From contig JBBCGL010000001.1 in NCBI GenBank assembly GCA_037200385.1, positions 1,674,001 to 1,738,000 of the forward strand: a DNA stretch of 64,000 bases. Reading direction: 5' to 3'. Numbering within the stretch: position 1 is the stretch's first letter; the number at the start of each line of letters is the position of its first letter. The notes below the pieces were generated by a model. That model was given only the letters and a program-made list of their open reading frames with translations, did not search any database and was not told the origin of the DNA. Below, piece after piece: positions 9,071-16,969 of the stretch. The position numbers and the translations under genes are program-made. Origin of the DNA: Rhizomicrobium sp. GTDB taxonomy: Bacteria > Pseudomonadota > Alphaproteobacteria > Micropepsales > Micropepsaceae.

Positions 9071-9167
9071 GTCATCCCCGGCTGAGCGACGCGCCGCCAG
9101 CGCAGACTCACACGTGTCATCCCCGGCTGAGCGACGCGTCAGCGTCGCGAAGGGAAGGGGACCCAGG
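9071..9167 (+). repeat. Two direct copies of repeat family A, left flank of the GIY-YIG unit
   Basis: A partial copy (about 9071-9113) and a full 54-base copy (9114-9167) lie in the same orientation. The full copy starts GTGTCATCCCCGGCTGAGCG and ends GGGAAGGGGACCCAGG. It differs at one base from the inverted copy at 9529-9582. Confidence 0.9.
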
Positions 9168-9213
9168 TGGTCGAGCGCTACGAAATGCGGTGGGTTCGCG
9201 CTATTCTCGAAAG

Positions 9214-9579
9214 ATGAAGGAGCATGTCTATTACGTCTACATTCTCGCGAGCCGTCGAAACGGCACGCTCTATGTCGGTGTTTCGAACGACGTCATGCGA
9301 AGGACCTGGGAGCATAAGAACGACCTCATAAAGGGCTTCACGAAGAAGTATGGGGTGCACATTCTGGTCTGGTACGAGGTCCATGAGGATATCAGCGTCG
9401 CGATCGCTCGCGAGAAACGCCTGAAGCGCTGGAATAGAGCGTGGAAGGTGAAACTTATCGAACAGCATAATTCCGGCTGGAACGATATATACGATCGCTT
9501 GATGGGTGAGATCGCGCTGCCGGATATGCCTGGGTCCCCTTCCCTTCGCGACGCTGGCGCGTCGCTCAGCCGGGGATGA
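9214..9579 (+). CDS. GIY-YIG nuclease-domain protein (YhbQ/UPF0213-like)
   Basis: A 121-residue protein that is almost entirely a single GIY-YIG domain: YYVYIL and LYVGVSND form the first strands, followed by RRTWEHK, with the conserved arginine, and KGFTKKYG, then a helix rich in basic residues (AREKRLKRWNRAWK). Members are small endonuclease-like proteins with poorly known roles. The last 17 codons, from about 9529, are encoded by the inverted repeat arm, so the true conserved domain probably ends near residue 104. Base composition is lower in GC than its neighbours. Its position inside nested inverted repeats is the most unusual arrangement in the window. Confidence 0.9.
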   Translation: MKEHVYYVYILASRRNGTLYVGVSNDVMRRTWEHKNDLIKGFTKKYGVHILVWYEVHEDISVAIAREKRLKRWNRAWKVKLIEQHNSGWNDIYDRLMGEIALPDMPGSPSLRDAGASLSRG

Positions 9580-9622
9580 CACGTGCGTTGCACTGGCAGC
9601 GCGTCGCTCTGCCGGGGATGAC
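9529..9622 (-). repeat. Two inverted copies of repeat family A, right flank of the GIY-YIG unit
   Basis: The full copy 9529-9582 is the reverse complement of 9114-9167 with one difference. A partial copy 9583-9622 is the inverted partner of 9071-9113. The nuclease stop codon, TGA at 9577-9579, is part of the full copy. Confidence 0.9.
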
Positions 9623-9700
9623 AACCGTCGCCCCCAATCGACTCCCCTCCCGATTTCCGCCATCCTCCCGACGCGGCCTTTTTACGAGGACACACGCGAC

Positions 9701-10054
9701 ATGCGCCCGGTCTCTCTTGCCTTCGCACTCGCCCTGGCCGCCGCCGCGCCGGCGCTCGCCGCGCCGGCCCGCATCCCGGCGGCGCAATCCGCCGCGCATG
9801 TCGGCCAGACGGTGACGGTGGTCGGCGTGCTCTCCGGCGTGCATGTGACCGGCGGCGGCAGCGTGTTGTGGAATGTCGGCGGCGCCTATCCCGGCAATCC
9901 CATCACGATCTTCATCCCGCTGCGCGTGAGCGGCATCCCCGACGGCCATGCGCTGATCGGCAAGACACTGGCAATCACCGGCACGATCACCCGCTACCAC
10001 GACAAGCCGGAGATCGTGATCAAGGACAAGGCGCAGGTCGCGGTCGCGCGGTAG
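9701..10054 (+). CDS. Exported small OB-fold-like protein
   Basis: A 117-residue protein with a clear signal peptide (MRPVSLAFALALAAAAPALA, cleavage after about residue 20-21). The mature part has alternating short strands: AHVGQTVTVVGVLSG, GSVLWNVGGAYPGNPITIFIP, KTLAITGTITRYHDKPEIVI. The 'tVxGxV...G...L..g..yP...ftvvi' and 'v.VtGkI..y.gkpeI.v' pattern is that of small nucleotide-binding-like OB-fold domains found in the periplasm. Ligand unknown. GAGGA lies 12 bases before ATG 9701. Confidence 0.75.
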   Translation: MRPVSLAFALALAAAAPALAAPARIPAAQSAAHVGQTVTVVGVLSGVHVTGGGSVLWNVGGAYPGNPITIFIPLRVSGIPDGHALIGKTLAITGTITRYHDKPEIVIKDKAQVAVAR

Positions 10055-10065
10055 GGCCCTGTGCC

Positions 10066-10542
10066 CTACCCCTGATACGCCGCCTGCAGCGCCGCGATGT
10101 CGAACTTGACCATCTTGAGCATCGCCTGCGCGACGCGGCCGGCGCGCGCCCGGTCGCCGTCCGCCATCATCTCCGGAAAAACGCGCGGCACGATCTGCCA
10201 GCAGAGGCCGTAGCGGTCGCGGATCCAGCCGCATTGCTCCGCCGTCCCGCCATGCGCCAGGATCGCGGCCCACAGCCGGTCGATCTCCGCCTGGTCGTCG
10301 CAGGCAATCACGAACGACACCGCATGGTTGAAGGGATCGAGCGGCCCCGCGCCGATCGCCTGGAAGGGCTGCCCCGCCAGGGTGAAGCGCACCATCGTCA
10401 CCGACCCCGCCGGCCCGCTCGGACTGTCGCTGGGCAGCGTGTCGACGCTGTCGATCCGCGAATCCGGCAGCAGCGAAACATAGAACCGCGCCGCCGCCTC
10501 GGCGTCGCGGGCGTACCAGAGATGGGGAATGATCTTGGTCAT
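10066..10542 (-). CDS. VOC-family protein (PhnB-like glyoxalase fold)
   Basis: A 158-residue protein of the vicinal-oxygen-chelate fold. It opens KIIPHLWYARDAEAAARFYVSLLPDS, and the second half has CDDQAEIDRLWAAILAHGG and CGWIRDRYGLCWQIVP, the usual signature of the PhnB / '3-demethylubiquinone-9 methyltransferase-like' subgroup. Members are dimeric metal-binding proteins, mostly uncharacterised. ATG at 10542 fits the conserved start and has GGAAGGAC upstream. It converges with the OB-fold gene 12 bases away. Confidence 0.88.
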   Translation of the reverse strand: MTKIIPHLWYARDAEAAARFYVSLLPDSRIDSVDTLPSDSPSGPAGSVTMVRFTLAGQPFQAIGAGPLDPFNHAVSFVIACDDQAEIDRLWAAILAHGGTAEQCGWIRDRYGLCWQIVPRVFPEMMADGDRARAGRVAQAMLKMVKFDIAALQAAYQG

Positions 10543-10736
10543 GACGTGTCCTTCCTGATCCTTCTGAAAGACGTTCGCCCGAGCATCGCCCCGACACCAA
10601 CGCCGATCCACCGCCCCGGCACGGGGGGCCGAAATTCGGGGAGCGAATTTTCGGGTGGGATTGCCAGCCGCCGTCCCGACACGCACCGCGCCCTCGGGCG
10701 CATGAAATAAACCTCCGCAACCCTTGATTGCATAGA

Positions 10737-11111
10737 ATGAAAGCCTATCTGCGGCGGATGCCCGTGAGCCCGCGCCCCGTCCGTCCTGCCTCGCCGTCCC
10801 CGCGGCAGCGCCCGCGCGCGCCCGACCGCGCCGCTGTCCGGCCGCCCGCCGTCCCGCCCCTGTCCCCCGCGATCGTCCAATGGTGTCAGGCCCTTGGCGC
10901 GAAATCGGCGGAATTGAACCTCCAATCCGCACTTTTTCCACCGCGGCGAAAACCCGGCGCGCCGCTGGGCAACCGCAATCGCTGGATCCATGGCCGCTAC
11001 AGCCGCGCCGCCCGGGCCGCGCGTGCCGCCGCCCGCGCCGCCCGCCGTGCCTCCGCCCAGCGCCTGACGGATGCCCGCGCCCTGGGCGGCCTGCTGCGGG
11101 CGCTGGAGGGC
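10737..11111 (+). other. Possible remnant of a small GAPxGNRN...HGRY protein gene
   Basis: The plus-strand frame from ATG 10737 encodes a basic, Pro/Arg/Ala-rich stretch containing KPGAPLGNRNRWIHGRYSR, a motif seen at the start of many short alphaproteobacterial proteins. The frame has no stop until 11999, running antisense through the lactonase gene, so a normal C-terminus is missing. It could be a decayed or fused gene, or a chance GC-rich frame. The rest of the 10543-11111 gap shows nothing else. Confidence 0.3.
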
Positions 11112-11861
11112 CTAATCCACGGGCGCCGGCGCCTGCGGCACGGTTCGCCAGAATTCGCCGTCATGGCCGAAAAATATACGCGCGCCCTCGCCCTGCAGGC
11201 GCCGGAGCTCCGCCAGGCTCTCGAGCATCTGGTCCCGGTTGTAGGCCTGGGCCGGCAGGTGGAGCGTGTCGAGCGTCTGCCGGAGGTAGCAGCAATCGGC
11301 GGCGAGCACGACGCTGCCGCTGGCGATCCGGACGCGCAGCGATTGATGGCCGGGGGTGTGCCCCGGCGTCGGGAAGACGACGACGTCGCCGTCGCCGAAC
11401 AGGTCGAGCGCGCCGTCGAGGACGCGGACCGTCTCCATATGGGCGAAGTTGGCGGGGTTGTAGATTCCGGCCGCCTGGGTGCTGGGCAGCTGCGCCGCGC
11501 GCCACTCCTTGGCATGCACGATCAGCGTCGCGTCGGGGAAGAACGCGTTGCCGCCGCAATGGTCGAAATGCAGATGCGAGTTGACGACATAGCGGATGTC
11601 GGCGGGCCTCAGACGGAGCCGCGCGAGATGCGACGCGATGTCGGTGCCCGGCGGGAAGTCGATCGCCTGCGCCGGGCGGTCGATCGCGGCGGCCTGCTGC
11701 AGCGCGAGGTTGAGCCCGGTGTCGAACAGGACGCGGCCTTGGCGGTGTTCGATCAGATAGGCCGGGATCGGCACGGTGATGCGGCCCGCCTCGCCGGCGA
11801 GGAAGGCGTCGCGCGCATCGCTGAGATGGCCGCAGGTGAAGGCGAAGAGCGCCGCCGTCAC
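11112..11861 (-). CDS. Metallo-beta-lactamase-fold hydrolase, N-acyl-homoserine-lactonase-like
   Basis: A 249-residue MBL-fold enzyme. The metal motif is H96-L-H98-F-D100-H101 (SHLHFDHCGG), with further ligands in PGHTPGHQ, the Asp of LAADCCY and the His of FFGHDGEF. The overall pattern, including 'FDTGLN' and 'YNRDQMLESL', is that of AttM/AiiA-type lactonases that open homoserine-lactone rings. Other small esters are equally possible. It begins 1 base after the dsbD-like stop, so the two are coupled, an odd pairing with no obvious functional logic. Confidence 0.85.
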   Translation of the reverse strand: MTAALFAFTCGHLSDARDAFLAGEAGRITVPIPAYLIEHRQGRVLFDTGLNLALQQAAAIDRPAQAIDFPPGTDIASHLARLRLRPADIRYVVNSHLHFDHCGGNAFFPDATLIVHAKEWRAAQLPSTQAAGIYNPANFAHMETVRVLDGALDLFGDGDVVVFPTPGHTPGHQSLRVRIASGSVVLAADCCYLRQTLDTLHLPAQAYNRDQMLESLAELRRLQGEGARIFFGHDGEFWRTVPQAPAPVD

Positions 11862-11862
11862 C

Positions 11863-13920
11863 TCAATGCTCCCCGATCGCCGCCAGCACCGTGTCCTCGG
11901 TCAGGATCTGCGGCAGCACCGTCGCCTCCGCCGCCCCCGGCGGATAATAGAGGTAGAGCGGCACGCCGTATCGTCCGTGTACGGACAAAAGCGCCGTGAT
12001 CGCCGGATCGCGCCGCGTCCAGTCGGCGACGACATAGGCGACATGGCGGCGCGCGAACGCCGCTTTCAAGCGCGGCCCCGACAGCGCGACCTCGTCGTTG
12101 ACCAGGCAGGTGATGCACCACGCCGCCGTCGCGTTGACGAACACCGGCCGGCCCTCGCCGCGCAGCGCCGCGAGCCGCGCCGCCGAATAAGGCTCCGACG
12201 CCAGACCGGTGGCGTTCACGCTCGACGCTTGCGCCGGCAGCGCCTTGAGGACGGAGAGACAGGACAGCGCCGCGAGAATGGCGACCAGGGTCAGCAGCGC
12301 CCCGATCCCGCGGCCGCGCGGCGCGAAGCTGCGCGACAGGCCCCAGATCCAGGCGCCGAATCCGACTGCGACCATCGCCGCCAGCACCGCCGCCACCGCA
12401 TTGGCGCCCGCCTGCTGCGCCAGCACCCAGACGAGCCACGCCGCGGTGCCGTACATCGCGAAGGCCAGCGCCTGCTTGAACACGATCATCCAGGTCCCGG
12501 GCCGCGGCAGCGCGCGCAGCAGCAGCGGCGAGACGCCGACCGCGACGAACGGCGCGGCGAAGCCGATGCCGAGCGCGAGGAACACGCCGAGCGCCAGGGC
12601 CGCGGGCTGCGTCAGGGCAAAGCCGAGCGCCGCCGCCATGAACGGCGCGGTGCAGGGCGCCGCGACCGCGACGGCCAGCACGCCGGTGAAGAACGAGCCC
12701 ACCGCGCCGCCCGCATGGGTGAGCCGGTCGCCGCCGCCGAAGCCCGCGACCTCGAACACACCCGACAGGTTGAGCCCGACGCCGAACATCAACAGCGCGA
12801 AACCCGCGACGACGATCGGCTCCTGCAACTGGAAGCCCCAGCCGATCGCCGCGCCGCCGGCGCGCAAGCCCAGCAGCAGGCCGCCCAGCGCCAGGAAGCT
12901 CAGCACCGCGCCGGCGCCATAGGCGACGCTCTCGCGCACCGCTTCGCGGCGGTCGCGTCCCGCCTGCGACGACAGCGCGAAGGCCTTCATCGCCAGGATC
13001 GGCAGCACGCAAGGCATCAGGTTCAGGATCAGCCCGCCGAGAAAGGCGAGCAATAACGCGGTGAGGAAGCCGCCCGACGCGCTGCCTTCCGCGAAGACCG
13101 GCGCCGCCACCGGCCCAGGCTGCGCAGCGACCGCCACCGCTTGCACCGACCCGTCGCGCGACGTCAGCACCAGCACGCCGCGCAGCTCGCGCGTCTTGCC
13201 GAAGCCTTTGCCCGGCGTCATGCGCAGCACGAGCCCGTCGCGATTGCTGCCCAGGCGCTGCGGCGCCGTGTATTTCACGGTGTCGTCGAACGGAAAGAAA
13301 TCGACGCCGACTGGCGCCGCCAACTGCAGACCCGCACTCGCGATGCCCAGATCGAGGATGCCGCCATCGGCGTGATAGCGCACCGGCCAGGGCGCCGGCA
13401 CCGGAAGGCGAGTCCGCGCTGCGGCGAACGCAGCGGCATCCCGTGCCGCGCCGGGCGCGCCCACGACGAGCGTGACGCTGAGCGTCCGGTCCTCCGGAAC
13501 GCAGACCTCCTTGCACACCAGCCAGCTTGCGGCGGCTTTCAGCGTGACGCGGTCGCCGGGCTTGGCATCGGCCGGCGCGGTGACGGACGAGAGGATCCAG
13601 ACCGTGCCCTCATAGCCGAAATCCATGAACGGCCCGACCGGCAAGCGCTTCGGATAGGGCCATTGCAGCGCGCCGGCCTTCCATCGCTGCGGCAGCGACC
13701 AGTCCAGCGTGGTCGGCTGCCCGACATCGCCGGGGTTGCGCCAATAGGTGTGCCAGCCGGCCCGGATGATCTGCTCGAAAGCCACCGTCATCGTGCCGCC
13801 CGGCGCGATGCTGTCCTGCTCGGCGATCAGCCGCGCCTGGACCTTGGGCGCGCCGTCGACCTGCGCCAGGGCGGGCACGGCGAACAACATCGCGAGCAGC
13901 AGGGTCAGGAATGCTCTCAT
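11863..13920 (-). CDS. Thiol:disulfide interchange protein, DsbD/ScsB type
   Basis: A 685-residue membrane thiol reductant carrier. It has a signal peptide (MRAFLTLLLAMLFAVPALA), a large periplasmic N-domain with the cysteine pair in VCKEVCVP, eight or so membrane segments with the redox cysteines in NLMPCVLP and AAPCTAPF, and a C-terminal thioredoxin domain with CITC in AAWCITCLVN. It moves reducing power from cytoplasmic thioredoxin to periplasmic partners. The long N-domain resembles ScsB rather than E. coli DsbD. ATG 13920 is chosen; ATG 13932 is an alternative. Followed immediately by the lactonase-like gene. Confidence 0.92.
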   Translation of the reverse strand: MRAFLTLLLAMLFAVPALAQVDGAPKVQARLIAEQDSIAPGGTMTVAFEQIIRAGWHTYWRNPGDVGQPTTLDWSLPQRWKAGALQWPYPKRLPVGPFMDFGYEGTVWILSSVTAPADAKPGDRVTLKAAASWLVCKEVCVPEDRTLSVTLVVGAPGAARDAAAFAAARTRLPVPAPWPVRYHADGGILDLGIASAGLQLAAPVGVDFFPFDDTVKYTAPQRLGSNRDGLVLRMTPGKGFGKTRELRGVLVLTSRDGSVQAVAVAAQPGPVAAPVFAEGSASGGFLTALLLAFLGGLILNLMPCVLPILAMKAFALSSQAGRDRREAVRESVAYGAGAVLSFLALGGLLLGLRAGGAAIGWGFQLQEPIVVAGFALLMFGVGLNLSGVFEVAGFGGGDRLTHAGGAVGSFFTGVLAVAVAAPCTAPFMAAALGFALTQPAALALGVFLALGIGFAAPFVAVGVSPLLLRALPRPGTWMIVFKQALAFAMYGTAAWLVWVLAQQAGANAVAAVLAAMVAVGFGAWIWGLSRSFAPRGRGIGALLTLVAILAALSCLSVLKALPAQASSVNATGLASEPYSAARLAALRGEGRPVFVNATAAWCITCLVNDEVALSGPRLKAAFARRHVAYVVADWTRRDPAITALLSVHGRYGVPLYLYYPPGAAEATVLPQILTEDTVLAAIGEH

Positions 13921-14020
13921 CCTGAGCGTCATAGCTGCGTCCGCGTGCCTCCGCCAGCGCCCTCGCGCAGGCGTGAGCGCAAGGCTAGGCTCCCGCGCAA
14001 CCACCATCGAGGAAACGAAC

Positions 14021-15022
14021 ATGCGCAACAGCAACCGCCAATGGATCCTGCGCAAGCGGCCGGAAGGCGACATCAAGCCGGGCGATCTCGAACTGGTGGA
14101 GCAGCCCATCCCCGTCCCCGGTCCCGGCCAGTTCCTGATGCGCACCGTGTATCTCTCGCTCGATCCCACCAACCGCATCTGGATGAGCGACATGGATCAG
14201 TACATGCCGCCCGTGGTGCTGGGCGAGGTGATGCGCGGCGGCACCATCGGCGTGGTCGAGCAGTCGAACAATCCGGCCTTCCAGCCTGGCGACGTCGTCA
14301 ACGCCTTCAGCGGCTGGCAGGAATATGTCGTGCTCGACGGCGCCCAGAAGCTCGACAAGTCCGTCCCCCTGCCCGCCTATATGAGCGTGCTCGGCGCCAC
14401 CGGCGCCACCGCCTATTTCGGCCTGCTCGACCTTGGCCAGCCCAAGCCGGGCGAGACCGTCGTCGTCTCCGCCGCCTGCGGCGCCGTCGGCTCCATCGTC
14501 GGCCAGATCGCCAAGCTCAAGGGCTGCCGGGTCGTCGGGCTCGCGGGTTCGGACGAGAAGTGCCGCCACGCGGTCGACGTTCTCGGCTTCGATGCCTGCA
14601 TCAACTACAAGACGGAAGATCTCCGTACCGCGCTGCGCCGCGAATGCCCGAACGGCATCGACGTCGATTTCGAGAATGCCGGCGGCGAGATCCTTGATGC
14701 CGTGATGGAGCAGATCAATCTCAAGGCCCGCATCGTGCTGTGCGGGATGATCTCGCAGTACAATGCCGTGACCCCGCCGCCCGGCCCCAGCCTCACCAAC
14801 GTCCTGATGAAGCGGGCGCGGATCGAGGGCTTCATCATCATCGACTACCTGCCGCGCTTCGCCGAATTCATCGCCGCGATGGGCCCCTGGGTGTCGGAAG
14901 GCAAGATCAAATACGACACCACCATCGTGCCCGGCATCGAGAACGCGCTCGACGCGCTCGGCATGCTGTTCACCGGCGGCAACACCGGCAAGCTGCTGCT
15001 GCAGGTCTCGCAGGAGTCCTGA
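14021..15022 (+). CDS. NADP-dependent medium-chain reductase (2-alkenal / curcumin reductase type)
   Basis: A 333-residue zinc-free MDR protein. It opens RQWILRKRPEGDIKPGDLEL, has SLDPTNRIWMSD, the cofactor loop AACGAVGSIVGQIAKLKGCRVVG and FENAGGEILDAV, all typical of the leukotriene B4 12-hydroxydehydrogenase/curcumin reductase group, which reduce the C=C bond of alpha,beta-unsaturated carbonyls with NADPH. GAGGAA precedes ATG 14021. Its stop abuts the GTG start of rsmD with no gap, so the two are probably translated from one message. Confidence 0.92.
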   Translation: MRNSNRQWILRKRPEGDIKPGDLELVEQPIPVPGPGQFLMRTVYLSLDPTNRIWMSDMDQYMPPVVLGEVMRGGTIGVVEQSNNPAFQPGDVVNAFSGWQEYVVLDGAQKLDKSVPLPAYMSVLGATGATAYFGLLDLGQPKPGETVVVSAACGAVGSIVGQIAKLKGCRVVGLAGSDEKCRHAVDVLGFDACINYKTEDLRTALRRECPNGIDVDFENAGGEILDAVMEQINLKARIVLCGMISQYNAVTPPPGPSLTNVLMKRARIEGFIIIDYLPRFAEFIAAMGPWVSEGKIKYDTTIVPGIENALDALGMLFTGGNTGKLLLQVSQES

Positions 15023-15592
15023 GTGCGGATCACGGGCGGCGCATTGCGCGGTCGGTCGTTGGCCGAGCCGCCGGACAACCGGGTGCGGCCGACCTCCGAC
15101 AAGGTGCGGCAGGCGATCTTCAACATCCTCGCGCACAACGCTTTCGGCTTCACGCTCGCGGGCGCGAACGTCGTCGACCTGTTTGCGGGCACCGGCGCGC
15201 TCGGGCTGGAGGCGTTGAGCCGCGGCGCCGGCTTCGCGCTGTTCGTCGACGACAGCGCCGACAGCCGCGCCCTGATCCGGCGCAATGTCGAGGGCCTCGG
15301 CCTCACCGGCACGACCAAGATCTGGCGGCGCGATGCCGCCGATCTCGGCCCGCTCGGCGCCGGTGCCGGCGGCCCGTTCAGCCTTGCCTTCCTCGACGCG
15401 CCTTATCGCAAGGGTCTCAGCGAGCGGGCCCTGGCCAGCCTGGCCGCGGGCGGCTGGCTTGCCCCGGACGCGCTCATCATTATCGAGACCGCAAGTGACG
15501 AGACGCTCGCCCCGCCCGATGGCTTCCGCTCAGTCGACTCCCGCAACTATGGCGAGACTGCGATTCATATCTTCAGCGCTTCCTCGGCCTGA
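15023..15592 (+). CDS. rsmD: 16S rRNA (guanine966-N2)-methyltransferase
   Basis: A 189-residue methyltransferase beginning MRITGGALRGRSL, with R-PTSDKVRQAIFNIL, the SAM loop DLFAGTGALGLEALSRGA and a motif IV reading FLDAPY, where most RsmD proteins have DPPY. It methylates G966 of 16S rRNA in the assembling small subunit. GTG at 15023 directly follows the TGA of the upstream reductase gene, and the conserved RITGG start supports it. Its 3' end overlaps the convergent MFS gene by 28 bases. Confidence 0.95.
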   Translation: MRITGGALRGRSLAEPPDNRVRPTSDKVRQAIFNILAHNAFGFTLAGANVVDLFAGTGALGLEALSRGAGFALFVDDSADSRALIRRNVEGLGLTGTTKIWRRDAADLGPLGAGAGGPFSLAFLDAPYRKGLSERALASLAAGGWLAPDALIIIETASDETLAPPDGFRSVDSRNYGETAIHIFSASSA

Positions 15593-16755
15593 GTCTGCGA
15601 CGCATCGATGAGCTCTGCCGCATGCGCCGCATAGTAGCGCTGCAGCAGGACGAACACCGTCGCGGCGCCGACGAAGGCGATGAGGATGGCGTCGGCGATC
15701 GGATAGCCGAGCCCGGTGATCGCGGCCCCGAGGCACAGGCCGCTCGTCACGCCGACATCCCAGCCGCCCTCCGCCGCGATGTGGAATCGCAGCACGCATT
15801 GCGAGCGCTTCGCCTGGTTGTACACCGCCGTCATCAGCGTCGGCACATAGAGGCAGGAGACCAGGGCGCCCAGCGCATTGGCCGCGACCGCGAGCACCGG
15901 ATGATGCGCCACGCTGGCCCGCAAGGCGATGACGGCCGACAGCAGGCCGACCGAATACCACACGGCGCGGCTGCCCTTGCCGGAATCGATCAACCTGCCG
16001 AGCACAAGGCCGCCGACCGCCCCGACCAGGGCCGCGATGGCCAGCGCGCCGCCATAGGCGAGATAGTCCTGGCCGAGGGTCACGAACAGCGCGACCTGCC
16101 AGACGATGAAATACCCCGCCGCCACCCAGCCATCGGCGACGAACAACATGACGCCGGACAACGCGGCGCGGAACACGCCGGGTGCGCTGCGCGCGACGGC
16201 GATATCCGGCGTCCAGAGCAGCGGAATGGCCGACAGCACCTGCACCGCGCCGGTCGCCCAGAAAGCGGTCTGCGGTCCGAAGACGACCAGCAGCCAGCCG
16301 GCCGCCAGCGGGCTGACGATGCCGAGCATCGCCGCGACCGCCTCGCGGATGCCGAGCTGCTGGCCGCGGTGCTCGGCATCGCCGAGGGCCGCGAAATAGG
16401 CGTGATAGCTCGGCCAGTAGACCGTGTCGGCCAGGGCCGAGACCAGCACCAGCCAGACCAGGCCCCAGCCCACGCCGTGGACCCCCGCGAGGAAGGGATA
16501 GCTGCAGCCCATCAGGACCGCCCCGAGCACCACCAGCCGGCGCAACCCGATCCGGATCCCGAGCGGAAGCAGGACGGTGCGGATCGCCAGGCGGGAACCG
16601 AAGACGATCGCGAGGGTCAGCAGCACGGCCGGTACGCCCAGACCGGCCTTCAGCAGATAGACGGAAAAGAACGCCCCGCCGCCGCCGATCGCGACGGTGC
16701 CGATGACGTAATGCAGGTTGAGCAGATTTATGGTGCGATTGTGAAAGAAGGCCAT
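15565..16755 (-). CDS. Major facilitator superfamily transporter
   Basis: A 396-residue integral membrane protein with about 12 predicted helices, such as YVIGTVAIGGGGAFFSVYLL, VVLGAVLMGCSYPFLAG and ALAIAALVGAVGGLVLG. The loop after the second helices has SRLAIRTVLLPLGIRIGLRR, a loose MFS signature. Substrate cannot be told. Start ATG 16755 is chosen over a TTG 12 bases upstream. It converges with rsmD. Confidence 0.85.
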   Translation of the reverse strand: MAFFHNRTINLLNLHYVIGTVAIGGGGAFFSVYLLKAGLGVPAVLLTLAIVFGSRLAIRTVLLPLGIRIGLRRLVVLGAVLMGCSYPFLAGVHGVGWGLVWLVLVSALADTVYWPSYHAYFAALGDAEHRGQQLGIREAVAAMLGIVSPLAAGWLLVVFGPQTAFWATGAVQVLSAIPLLWTPDIAVARSAPGVFRAALSGVMLFVADGWVAAGYFIVWQVALFVTLGQDYLAYGGALAIAALVGAVGGLVLGRLIDSGKGSRAVWYSVGLLSAVIALRASVAHHPVLAVAANALGALVSCLYVPTLMTAVYNQAKRSQCVLRFHIAAEGGWDVGVTSGLCLGAAITGLGYPIADAILIAFVGAATVFVLLQRYYAAHAAELIDASQTQAEEALKI

Positions 16756-16969
16756 GGTGGTCCCCAAGGAACGTGTTGGCGAGAATCAGGCATGCGTCTT
16801 CCTTCGGCGGGCCGCGCGCGGCGCGCACCGAAAGAGCGAGTTACCTTGTTCGTCCGACCAACACTTTTGGACCGATCCTTCCTTGATCCCGTCACGCTAG
16901 ACCGTCACGACGACACCTTCAATCGACAGGGGGGAGGAACGGCGGCGAAAATGCGCTACTGTGTCATCC

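Larger units (their letters stand above)
9071..9622. mobile_element. Candidate repeat-bounded GIY-YIG element
   Basis: The order is repeat, repeat, GIY-YIG gene, inverted repeat, inverted repeat, making a nested symmetrical unit of about 552 bases. The inner arms match at 53 of 54 positions. The outer arms also match each other better than chance over about 40 bases. The nuclease reading frame ends inside the right inner arm. A gene-less inverted pair of the same repeat is at 3844-3975. Calling this mobile is inference from symmetry; no target duplication was found. Confidence 0.5.

Noticed and set aside
10895-10930. tRNA-like T-arm (GGAGGTTCAATTCCGCC on the minus strand)
   Set aside because: No matching acceptor or anticodon arms were found upstream, and the T-stem has a mismatch, so it is not a tRNA.
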